DNA of 5,201 nucleotides from Mycoplasmatota bacterium (GCA_030636545.1 DAOVWR010000085.1:1-5201), one strand, 5' to 3'; numbered from the stretch's first letter, positions 1 through 5,201 are shown. Numbers and translations are program-made. The notes: generated by a model not told the origin, from the letters alone.

Positions 1-149
1 ATAGTAATTGCGTGTAAGTCAGCAATAAAGATAAAAAATTCATAATCTGGCATTTGATCTTGAAGTTTTACAAAGTTTTTGACACTTCCCAAATAAGTTC
101 CTATATTTAATGAACCAGTGGGTTTAATTCCTGATAAAACTCTTTTCAT
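1..149 (-). CDS. trpS: Tryptophanyl-tRNA synthetase, N-terminal part (truncated by window edge)
   Basis: Cytoplasmic class I aminoacyl-tRNA synthetase that charges tRNA-Trp with tryptophan. Only the first 49 residues are present; the gene runs off the left edge. The frame begins MKRVLSGIKPTGSLNIGTYL and continues to FIFIADLHAIT. The SGIxPTGxLxxG block is the family's HIGH-equivalent motif (residues 6-21, with NIGT at 15-18 where TIGN or TLGN is usual), and IADLHAIT (about residues 42-49) is the next conserved TrpRS block. The ATG is well supported: AAGGAGG lies at 157-163, seven bases upstream. Identity is confirmed independently by the T-box leader just upstream, whose specifier codon is UGG (Trp). 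Expression should therefore rise when uncharged tRNA-Trp accumulates. TyrRS is the nearest alternative family but does not fit the motif or the specifier. Confidence 0.95.
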   Translation of the reverse strand, partial: MKRVLSGIKPTGSLNIGTYLGSVKNFVKLQDQMPDYEFFIFIADLHAIT

Positions 150-168
150 AATAATTCCTCCTTAAAAA

Positions 169-200
169 TAAAAAAAGCTCGTCCTAAGAAAGGACGAACT
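169..200 (-). terminator. Attenuator terminator of the trpS T-box
   Basis: Intrinsic terminator on the minus strand: GTTCGTCC (199-192) pairs with GGACGAGC (184-177) across a 7-base loop, with one G-U pair, followed by a run of seven U (176-170). It ends 20 bases before the trpS ATG. Its 5' arm includes the CGUCC used by the competing antiterminator, so it should form only when charged tRNA-Trp is abundant. Confidence 0.93.
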
Positions 201-391
201 TTAAAATCCGTGGTACCACCTTTGTTCTAGATAAATCTAGCACTTTAATCTTTTAACGCAAGATTTACGGGCATAATTAGTGCCACTCATAGGTCCATTC
301 ATATTAGTGATTATGTTTAGCTCTCACTTTCCTAAACTCGCTTTGATAATCTTAAAAATATTACTAATTCTAATCATCGTTTTCGTTTCTT
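169..391 (-). promoter_or_regulatory. T-box riboswitch, tryptophan-specific, controlling trpS
   Basis: RNA leader that senses uncharged tRNA-Trp and switches between terminator and antiterminator. Reading the minus strand: a GATGA at 378-374 and UGAG at 289-286 form the kink-turn pair at the base of Stem I. AGUA (365-362) faces GAA-UGG-ACC (300-292) in the specifier loop, with the UGG codon at 297-295. Upper Stem I helices are GATTAT/ATAATC (351-346 with 314-309) and GTTTAG/CTAAAC (337-332 with 320-315). A Stem III-like hairpin is AATCTT/AAGATT (265-260 with 252-247). The T-box consensus reads AAGGTGGTACCACGG (222-208). The predicted antiterminator pairs AAAGG (223-219) with CCUUU (193-189) and ACG (211-209) with CGU (196-194), leaving the UGGUACC bulge at 218-212. 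This consumes the 5' arm of the terminator, so the two folds exclude each other. The 5' limit is inferred from the promoter. Confidence 0.95.
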
Positions 392-397
392 GATTAA

Positions 398-426
398 ATA
401 ATACAATAATTATTCTTTTAATGCAA
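398..426 (-). promoter_or_regulatory. Putative promoter of the trpS leader, inside the 3' end of pepF
   Basis: On the minus strand TTGCAT (426-421) and TATTAT (403-398) are separated by 17 bases and would start RNA near position 391, just upstream of the T-box GATGA motif. The -10 matches the consensus at five of six positions and the -35 at three. It overlaps the last codons of pepF (stop at 412-410). I see no terminator between pepF and the T-box, so some trpS transcript may also come through from pepF. Confidence 0.5.
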
Positions 427-2170
427 CCTCTAATTCATTAATTAAATCATTTAGACGGTTCACAACAGCCATAAATGGCTCTTTTGTTGTTAAATCAATA
501 CCGGTTTTTTTAACTTGGTTTACAGGAAAATCGTTTCCACCTGACTGAAGTAAACTAATATGCTTTTCGATATTCTTTGGATCTTCTTTAACCATTTCGT
601 ATAGCTTTAATGAAGCTGCGAAACTTGTTGAGTATTGGTAAACATAAAAAGGTGTATAGAATAAATGAGGGATATAAGCCCAAACAAATTGTTTTCCATT
701 TTCTTCGGTAATATCAATATCATAAAACTCTTTATATAAGTCTATCATTATTGCTGAAAGTGTTTCATAAGTAATTGGTTCACCTTTTTCAGCAATCTCA
801 TGAGCTTTTAATTCATAAGCAGCAAATAATGTTTGACGGTAAAAAGTTCCTAAAATATCGTCAATCGATTGTTGTAACAACATAATTTTATCTTCTTTTG
901 TAGCTTTAGCATTCTTAATGAAGTAATCAAGTAAATTATGTTCGTTAAATGTCGAAGCTATTTCTGCTACGAAAATTGTATAGTCTTGAGTAGCTACAGG
1001 TTGAACTTCGGCTGAAAACAATGAATGCATCGAATGACCTGCTTCATGAGCTAGAGTAAAGACGCTATTTAATGTATCATCAAAATTTAATAAGATAAAA
1101 GGATGTTCGTTAATTGCTCCAAAAGAATAAGCTCCTGTTTGTTTGCCATCTTTTTCGAAAACATCAACATATCCATCTTCAAGAGCACTATGCGCTTTAT
1201 TCTGAAAATCATCTGAAAAATGTTTTATCGATTCAAAGAAGAGATTTTTACCTTCTTCATAAGTGAACTTTGAACTACTCTCAGCAAGATTAATAAAACG
1301 ATCATAAGTGTGGTGTTTATCTAATCCTAAGTAATCCTTTCTTAATTGATAATAACGCTTGATTGGAGCAGTGTTGCTTTTAGCTACATCGACTAAATTG
1401 TGATAAACCTCAAGAGGAATATCATTAGTAAATAAATAAGATTCTAAACTTGAGCTGTAATTTCTACTTTTCATTTTAGCAATATCTTTTTGTAAAATAG
1501 TATTATAAATTTGTGAATAAGCATTCTTATGGTCTCTATATTGACTGAAAATTGCCTCAAAAACAATTTTTCTATCAAGAGGTGACTCCAGGTCAGCTAG
1601 ATAGCTACGATAATTACCACTAGTAATTACGACCTTTTTACCATTAGATAAAATTACTTCTTTATCCACTTTGTCTGCTATTGATAATGCAGAATACACT
1701 TCACTACCTTGACCTGAAAGTTGTGAGTAATTTGCAAGTAGCGACTCGCTCTTTTTATCTAATACATGTTCTTGATTTCTAAATAACTTTTCAATTGAGA
1801 AAGTATATTCCTTTAAAGTTTCGTTTCTTTCAATAAAGCCATCAATTGTTTCTTTTCCTATGCCTAGTAACTCTGGAGACTCAAAAGCTGTTACTTGATC
1901 AAGCTTACTCATTAAATAACTCATCTTTTGAACTCTAGCAGCATTGTCTGTATTCTTCTTATCTAAATCAGATAATAATGCAGCATATTGATAAACTTTT
2001 AATAGTAAAACAGCTAATTCTTTTTGCACTTGATAGTATTTCAAAAAAGAATCATATTCGCCTAATTTACCTTGAAAGTCACCCCTAGTATTAATAATCT
2101 CTTCTAATTTTTTATAATCCTTTTCCCAAAGATTTAAAGTAGGGTAAAGGTTTGATAATTTCCAATTCAT
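410..2170 (-). CDS. pepF: Oligoendopeptidase F (M3 family zinc metallopeptidase)
   Basis: Cytoplasmic zinc endopeptidase that cuts short to medium peptides and contributes to peptide turnover. The protein has 586 residues, close to the roughly 600 of Bacillus and Lactococcus PepF. The zinc site is H375-E376-A-G-H379 within LAHEAGHSMHSLF, with the third ligand E403 in VAEIASTFNE; this HExxH plus downstream EIAST pattern is typical of M3B peptidases. The conserved C-terminal block IPHLFYTPFYVYQYSTS (H502, Y505, Y509, Y511, Y513) holds the substrate-binding His/Tyr cluster. The N-terminal third is the helical oligoendopeptidase domain and has no signal peptide. The start is supported by AGGAG at 2183-2179, eight bases upstream. 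It is divergent from spx and upstream of the T-box-trpS unit on the same strand. No frameshift or missing catalytic residue is seen. Confidence 0.97.
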   Translation of the reverse strand: MNWKLSNLYPTLNLWEKDYKKLEEIINTRGDFQGKLGEYDSFLKYYQVQKELAVLLLKVYQYAALLSDLDKKNTDNAARVQKMSYLMSKLDQVTAFESPELLGIGKETIDGFIERNETLKEYTFSIEKLFRNQEHVLDKKSESLLANYSQLSGQGSEVYSALSIADKVDKEVILSNGKKVVITSGNYRSYLADLESPLDRKIVFEAIFSQYRDHKNAYSQIYNTILQKDIAKMKSRNYSSSLESYLFTNDIPLEVYHNLVDVAKSNTAPIKRYYQLRKDYLGLDKHHTYDRFINLAESSSKFTYEEGKNLFFESIKHFSDDFQNKAHSALEDGYVDVFEKDGKQTGAYSFGAINEHPFILLNFDDTLNSVFTLAHEAGHSMHSLFSAEVQPVATQDYTIFVAEIASTFNEHNLLDYFIKNAKATKEDKIMLLQQSIDDILGTFYRQTLFAAYELKAHEIAEKGEPITYETLSAIMIDLYKEFYDIDITEENGKQFVWAYIPHLFYTPFYVYQYSTSFAASLKLYEMVKEDPKNIEKHISLLQSGGNDFPVNQVKKTGIDLTTKEPFMAVVNRLNDLINELEVALKE

Positions 2171-2196
2171 CTATATCACTCCTAACAACTTTATAT

Positions 2197-2205
2197 ATTA
2201 TATCA
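2197..2205 (-). promoter_or_regulatory. Putative extended -10 promoter of pepF
   Basis: Minus-strand TGA-TATAAT (2205-2197) is a perfect extended -10. RNA would start near 2190, giving a leader of about 20 bases containing the AGGAG site. No good -35 is visible; the sequence at the expected place (about 2225-2219) is a T-rich tract overlapping the repeat element at 2220-2234. AT richness here offers alternative -10 boxes, so the exact start is uncertain. Confidence 0.55.
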
Positions 2206-2219
2206 TAATATAATAAAAG

Positions 2220-2238
2220 TAAAAAGAAAACGCTACCA
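2220..2238. promoter_or_regulatory. Repeat element, copy 1: cre-like operator in the pepF-spx divergent region
   Basis: The first 15 bases (2220-2234) are identical to 2852-2866 upstream of gap. The core AGAAAACGCTACCA (2225-2238) matches the idealised CcpA operator TGAAAGCGCTTTCA at 10 of 14 positions, including the central CG. Against WTGNAANCGNWNNCW (2224-2238) only the T at position 2 fails. Its CG centre lies near -57.5 from the predicted spx start and near -41.5 from the predicted pepF start. Binding could thus help spx and block pepF. Whether the protein is CcpA or another regulator is inference. Confidence 0.5.
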
Positions 2239-2254
2239 CATTCTATAAAAAATC

Positions 2255-2282
2255 TTGAATCTTATTGTTTCTATGTTATAAT
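2255..2282 (+). promoter_or_regulatory. Promoter of the spx-like gene
   Basis: TTGAAT (2255-2260), a 16-base spacer and TATAAT (2277-2282), with an extended -10 TGT at 2274-2276. RNA would start near 2289, giving a leader of about 47 bases. The ten bases TTATAATAAG (2276-2285) recur exactly at the gap promoter (2908-2917). Confidence 0.75.
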
Positions 2283-2320
2283 AAGGTTGCAAAGTAGTGT
2301 TTATTATAAAAATTATAAAA

Positions 2321-2331
2321 AAGAAGGTGAT
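2321..2331 (+). promoter_or_regulatory. Ribosome binding site fixing the Spx start at 2336
   Basis: AAGAAGGTGAT matches the anti-Shine-Dalgarno complement AAGGAGGTGAT at 10 of 11 positions. Its GAAGG core sits eight bases before the ATG at 2336. The upstream in-frame GTG at 2297 has no such site and lies only about eight bases after the predicted transcription start, so this site decides in favour of the ATG. Confidence 0.85.
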
Positions 2332-2335
2332 TCTG

Positions 2336-2809
2336 ATGATTCAAATTTATACAACTCCAAGTTGCTCTTCATGTCGAAAAGCTAAAAAATGGTTTGATGA
2401 TCATCGTATTGAATACCGCGAAAAAAATATATTTAATATTAGATTAACAAGAGATGATATTATCTTAATGTTAAAAAACACAGAAGCTGGATTTGAAGAC
2501 ATAATTTCAACTCGTTCAAAAATCTTTCAAGAGAGAAGTATGAACATTGAAGATATGACGATGAGTGAACTTACTAACTTTATTATTGAAAATCCAAGTG
2601 TATTAAGAAGACCTATCATTGTTGAAGATCGAAAAATGCAAGTAGGATATAACGAAGATGAAATAAGAACATTTATACCAAGAAGATTACGAGAAATTAT
2701 CATGTGTACAACATGTGATAAAGGGGAAGATTGTGACTACATGAACGCCCTAAACATCTATTTCAAGGAACTTCAAGACAAAGAGCAAAAAAGAACACAT
2801 ACTAATTAA
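2336..2809 (+). CDS. spx: Spx-family transcriptional regulator (ArsC-like fold) with cysteine-rich C-terminal tail
   Basis: Spx proteins bind the RNA polymerase alpha C-terminal domain and redirect transcription under thiol and oxidative stress; they act in the cytoplasm. From the ATG at 2336 the product has 157 residues. It aligns without gaps to B. subtilis Spx as I remember it: the C10-S-S-C13 redox switch in YTTPSCSSCRKAK, N31-I-F33, G52 (alpha-CTD contact; the neighbouring R47 is K here), ISTRSK with R60, LRRPII with R92, and QVGYNEDEIR at 102-111. B. subtilis Spx ends at residue 131. Here a 26-residue extension carries C124-T-T-C127 and C133, then a charged stretch ending in HTN. The LAN end that helps ClpXP degradation in B. 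subtilis is absent. Single-gene unit with its own promoter and terminator. The ArsC-like paralogue MgsR is a possible alternative, but the GYNEDEIR block favours Spx. Confidence 0.92.
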   Translation: MIQIYTTPSCSSCRKAKKWFDDHRIEYREKNIFNIRLTRDDIILMLKNTEAGFEDIISTRSKIFQERSMNIEDMTMSELTNFIIENPSVLRRPIIVEDRKMQVGYNEDEIRTFIPRRLREIIMCTTCDKGEDCDYMNALNIYFKELQDKEQKRTHTN

Positions 2810-2842
2810 AAAGTTAACTTAATTATAAGTTAACTTTTTTTT
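2808..2842 (+). terminator. Intrinsic terminator after spx
   Basis: Perfect 13-bp inverted repeat: AAAAAGTTAACTT (2808-2820) and AAGTTAACTTTTT (2827-2839) around a 6-base loop, running into eight consecutive T (2835-2842). It starts inside the TAA stop codon. The stem has only two G-C pairs, so it is weak in GC but has a full U tract. It separates spx from gap. Confidence 0.85.
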
Positions 2843-2851
2843 ATAATATTT

Positions 2852-2870
2852 TAAAAAGAAAACGCTTTTA
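2852..2870. promoter_or_regulatory. Repeat element, copy 2: cre-like operator upstream of gap
   Basis: The first 15 bases (2852-2866) are identical to copy 1 at 2220-2234. The core AGAAAACGCTTTTA (2857-2870) matches the idealised CcpA operator TGAAAGCGCTTTCA at 11 of 14 positions. It lies after the spx terminator, and its CG centre is near -57.5 from the predicted gap start, where cre sites that activate transcription are found in Bacillus. The regulator is inferred, not shown. Confidence 0.55.
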
Positions 2871-2885
2871 CTTGTATCATGATAG

Positions 2886-2914
2886 TTGTATTTTCTAATT
2901 AAAAACATTATAAT
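2886..2914 (+). promoter_or_regulatory. Promoter of gap
   Basis: TTGTAT (2886-2891), a 17-base spacer and a perfect TATAAT (2909-2914). RNA would start near 2921, giving a leader of about 32 bases that contains AGGAGG (2938-2943). Unlike spx there is no TGn extension; the bases before the box are CAT. Confidence 0.75.
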
Positions 2915-2952
2915 AAGAATGAACTAAAAAAAATATTAGGAGGAAATATAAA

Positions 2953-3969
2953 ATGGCTATAAAAGTTGCAATTAATGGATTTGGACGTATCGGACGTTTA
3001 GCTTTCAGATTAATGAATGATAACCCAGATTATGAAATCGTTGCTTTAAACGATTTAACAGATGCTGAAACATTAGCATACTTATTAAAATACGATACAG
3101 CACAAGGTAGATACAAACATGACATGATTAGTGTAGATGGAGATTATATCGTAGTTGAAGGTAAAAAAACTAAAGTTTACGCACAAAGAGATCCAGAATT
3201 ACTACCTTGGAAAGAATTAGGTGTTGAAGTAGTTCTTGAATGTACTGGTTTCTTCACTTCTGAAGAAGGTGCAGGGAAGCATATTATTGCTGGAGCTAAA
3301 AAAGTAGTAGTTAGTGCTCCTGCAAAAGGAAATGTTAAAACTGTTGTTTACAATGTTAACCATAACATTTTAGACGGAACTGAAACAGTAGTAAGTGGTG
3401 CTTCATGTACTACAAACTGTTTAGCTCCAGTTGCTCAAGTATTAGATGAAGAGTTTGGAATTGTTAAAGGATTCATGACGACAGTTCATGCGTACACTAA
3501 CGACCAAAATACATTAGATGCTCCTCATAAAAAAGGTATCTATGCAAGACGTGGTAGAGCAGCAGCTGCAAATATCGTGCCTACAAGTACTGGTGCTGCA
3601 GTAGCAGTTGGTAAAGTATTACCAAACCTAAAAGGAAAATTAGATGGAATCGCTTTACGTGTTCCTGTAGTTACAGGTTCATGTGTTGATTTAGTTGTTG
3701 AACTTAGAAAAACAGTAACAGTTGAAGAAGTTAACGCGGCTATGAAAGCTCGTGCTAACGAATCTCTTGGTTATACTGAAGATCCAATCGTATCAAGCGA
3801 TACAATTGGTATTGAATATGGAACTCTATTTGATGCAAACATGACAAGAGTTATGACTGTAGATGGAAAACAAATGGTTAAAGTACTTACTTGGTATGAT
3901 AATGAAATGAGTTATACTGCTCAAATGATTAGAACTATTGCATTCCTCGCACAAGGTTTAAAAGACTAA
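2953..3969 (+). CDS. gap: Glyceraldehyde-3-phosphate dehydrogenase, type I, NAD-dependent
   Basis: Cytoplasmic glycolytic enzyme that oxidises and phosphorylates glyceraldehyde 3-phosphate to 1,3-bisphosphoglycerate with NAD+. The product has 338 residues, normal for the family. The Rossmann motif is N8-G-F-G-R-I-G14-R, and the N33-D34 pair at the end of the second strand suggests NAD rather than NADP. The catalytic cysteine is C152 in SGASCTTNCLAP, and the assisting histidine is H179 in MTTVHAYTNDQ. Phosphate-site segments NIVPTSTGAA and R236-V-P are present, as is the terminal WYDNEMSYT block. The family's STGAAK reads STGAAV, and the segment after RVP contains C244 in TGSCVDL. The start follows AGGAGG nine bases upstream. 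Monocistronic; pgk and tpi do not follow. Whether it is GapA-like (glycolytic) or GapB-like cannot be proven, but D34 and the strong site favour the glycolytic role. Confidence 0.98.
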   Translation: MAIKVAINGFGRIGRLAFRLMNDNPDYEIVALNDLTDAETLAYLLKYDTAQGRYKHDMISVDGDYIVVEGKKTKVYAQRDPELLPWKELGVEVVLECTGFFTSEEGAGKHIIAGAKKVVVSAPAKGNVKTVVYNVNHNILDGTETVVSGASCTTNCLAPVAQVLDEEFGIVKGFMTTVHAYTNDQNTLDAPHKKGIYARRGRAAAANIVPTSTGAAVAVGKVLPNLKGKLDGIALRVPVVTGSCVDLVVELRKTVTVEEVNAAMKARANESLGYTEDPIVSSDTIGIEYGTLFDANMTRVMTVDGKQMVKVLTWYDNEMSYTAQMIRTIAFLAQGLKD

Positions 3970-3980
3970 TATAATAAATG

Positions 3981-4013
3981 AAACAGTGATTTCGATGAAA
4001 TCACTGTTTTTTT
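3981..4013 (+). terminator. Intrinsic terminator after gap
   Basis: Perfect 13-bp stem: AAACAGTGATTTC (3981-3993) pairs with GAAATCACTGTTT (3997-4009) around a GAT loop, ending in seven T (4007-4013). It lies 11 bases after the gap stop codon and closes the gap unit before recD2. Confidence 0.93.
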
Positions 4014-4105
4014 ATGTAAAAATATGATTAAAAAATTAAGCTTCAATCAAATGATAAGCGGTACTCTTTTTTCTTTCTTTTTTCAACAGTAAAAACAAAA
4101 AAATA

Positions 4106-4114
4106 TGGTATAAT
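4106..4114 (+). promoter_or_regulatory. Extended -10 promoter of recD2
   Basis: TGG-TATAAT (4106-4114) is a perfect extended -10. No convincing -35 is seen; TTCAAC at 4082-4087 would leave a 21-base spacer. RNA would start near 4121, where the GGTGAT ribosome site begins, giving a leader of only about nine bases before the ATG. The rest of the gap-recD2 interval (4014-4105) shows nothing else that I recognise. Confidence 0.65.
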
Positions 4115-4129
4115 AAAAACGGTGATTAT

Positions 4130-5201
4130 ATGAAATATGTTCAAGGTATTGTAAAGGCAATAATTTTTCACAGTGATGAAAATTCATTTACAATAATAAA
4201 AATTGAAGTCACAGAGTCTAATGAAGATTTGACTCTCTTTACCTATGAAGATTACTTGACAATCACAGGCTATTTTCCAAGTCCTATGCGCGGAGAAGAG
4301 ATAAAATTCTTTGGAGAATTTAAAGAACATTCCAGATATGGTCTCCAATATGTGGTCAAGAACTTTGAAAAGCTAGGAGACACTTCAATACCTGGTTTGA
4401 TAGAATACTTATCAAGTGACCTATTTAAAGGAGTCGGCACGAAGACAGCTCTAAATATTGTTAACGCATTAGGTAAGAACACTATCAAAAAGGTTATTGA
4501 TAATAAAAATATACTTGATAAAGTTCCAAAAATGAATGATAAAATAAAAGAGACTATTTACACAGGAATTGTTGAAAATAAAGCATCTGAAAACATACTT
4601 ATTAAGTTATATGGATACGGAATAACTCCGCGAACTGCTATAAAAATATATAAATATTATGATAATGAAACAATAGCTATCATCGAAAATAATCCTTACA
4701 AATTGATATATGATATAGATGGAATTGGTTTTGAAAGAGCTGATATCATTGCGAAAAATCTAGGCTTTGAAGAAGACCATCCTGTTAGAGTAAAAGCAAT
4801 GATTGTGTATCTCTATAACTTGATGGGAATTAATTATGGACACACATTCCTTTATATCGAACAATTAACAGAGTACTTAATGAAGAATCTTAATAAAAAA
4901 GAACAAATTGTGTCAAAAGAGACAATAGATGACTACCTAGAAGAACTGATTAAGGAAAAGCTATTTATTATTGAAGATAATATGATCAAACTTAGAACGA
5001 TTAACTACGCTGAAGAGAATATTATTAACAAAGTAAAAGAATTAAGCCTTATCGAGCATAACGATATTGATATTAAAAAAGTAGATAGTTATATTGAATT
5101 ATTTGAAAGTATCAACAATATTGAATACACAAAACTACAAAAGCGTGCAATTCAAAATGCCATGAAAAGTAACTTATTTATATTAACTGGAGGACCAGGT
5201 A
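4130..5201 (+). CDS. recD2: RecD2-type (RecD-like) ATP-dependent DNA helicase, N-terminal part (truncated by window edge)
   Basis: RecD2 is a superfamily 1B 5'-3' DNA helicase of bacteria lacking RecBC, tied to DNA repair and replication-fork maintenance. The first 357 codons are present, about half of a usual 740-800 residue protein. In order: an OB-like N-terminal domain (about 1-85) with the family signature KEHSRYGLQYVVKNFEKL; PGLIEYLSSDLFKGVGTKTA, whose KGVG (100-103) is a helix-hairpin-helix DNA-binding turn; GITPRTAIKIY (164 onward); a second hairpin, DIDGIGFERAD, around G198 and G200; a linker domain; and a Q-motif-like YTKLQKRAIQNA followed by LTGGPG, the start of Walker A, at the window edge. 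The helicase motifs proper are therefore not visible. The start uses GGTGAT (4121-4126) and ATG; the frame is unbroken. It is a separate unit after the gap terminator. A different HhH helicase is unlikely. Confidence 0.93.
   Translation, partial: MKYVQGIVKAIIFHSDENSFTIIKIEVTESNEDLTLFTYEDYLTITGYFPSPMRGEEIKFFGEFKEHSRYGLQYVVKNFEKLGDTSIPGLIEYLSSDLFKGVGTKTALNIVNALGKNTIKKVIDNKNILDKVPKMNDKIKETIYTGIVENKASENILIKLYGYGITPRTAIKIYKYYDNETIAIIENNPYKLIYDIDGIGFERADIIAKNLGFEEDHPVRVKAMIVYLYNLMGINYGHTFLYIEQLTEYLMKNLNKKEQIVSKETIDDYLEELIKEKLFIIEDNMIKLRTINYAEENIINKVKELSLIEHNDIDIKKVDSYIELFESINNIEYTKLQKRAIQNAMKSNLFILTGGPG

Noticed and set aside
227..240. Small palindrome CTAGAT-AA-ATCTAG as a separate operator
   Set aside because: It lies between Stem III and the antiterminator of the T-box leader and is best read as a minor hairpin of that RNA.
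372..386. Third cre-like sequence (ACGAAAACGATGATT, minus strand) at the start of the trpS leader
   Set aside because: It has two mismatches to the cre consensus, but its GATGA is the conserved kink-turn base of T-box Stem I, which already explains it.
2241..2250. Spx autoregulation through an AGCA element at -44 of its own promoter
   Set aside because: The bases near -44 (TTCTATAA) hold no AGCA/TGCA-type element, and none is seen at the same place upstream of gap.
2297..2335. A longer Spx reading frame starting at GTG 2297, adding 13 residues
   Set aside because: The added residues (rich in I and K) precede the family's normal start, overlap the ribosome binding site at 2321-2331, and the GTG is only about eight bases from the predicted RNA start with no site of its own.
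4052..4066. Possible cre around AAGCGGTAC upstream of recD2, near -62
   Set aside because: Four of the fixed consensus positions fail when aligned on the central CG, and it lacks the AAAAAGAAAACGCT repeat found at spx and gap.
4270..4488. Minus-strand open frame of 72 codons inside recD2
   Set aside because: It is antisense to clearly conserved recD2 sequence (the RYGLQY and KGVG regions), has no recognisable domain and I saw no convincing ribosome site; it is a shadow frame.

Overview
The window is an AT-rich stretch of bacterial chromosome carrying ordinary housekeeping genes. The low GC content, strong AGGAGG-type ribosome binding sites, TGn-extended TATAAT promoters, a T-box leader, an Spx regulator, PepF and RecD2 all point to the Bacillota or a Bacillota-derived mollicute lineage (Acholeplasma, Haloplasma or Izemoplasma-like). 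All six tryptophans in the three complete proteins are TGG, none is TGA, and the three genes stop at TAA. This argues for the standard code and against a UGA=Trp Mycoplasma or Spiroplasma. I cannot name a species.

Layout, left half (minus strand): the 5' end of trpS (1-149) is preceded by a complete T-box attenuator (about 169-391) with a UGG tryptophan specifier codon. Upstream lies pepF (410-2170), an M3-family oligoendopeptidase. The likely trpS promoter overlaps the 3' end of pepF. Right half (plus strand): an Spx-family regulator (2336-2809) diverges from pepF and is followed by gap (2953-3969) and the first 357 codons of recD2 (4130 to the window edge). Spx and gap each have their own promoter and intrinsic terminator, and recD2 has its own promoter, so these are separate transcription units.

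The most interesting signal is regulatory. The same 15-base sequence (TAAAAAGAAAACGCT) lies upstream of both spx and gap, exactly 57 bases before the first T of each TATAAT box, while the 41 bases between are unrelated. Its core resembles a CcpA catabolite-responsive element, and its predicted position (about -57.5) suits activation. At pepF, divergent from spx, the same copy would overlap the -35 region. The second point is the Spx protein, which has a 26-residue tail with three extra cysteines (CX2CX5C) beyond the usual Spx length.

I found no mobile element, CRISPR array, tRNA or rRNA gene, and no clearly novel multi-gene system.
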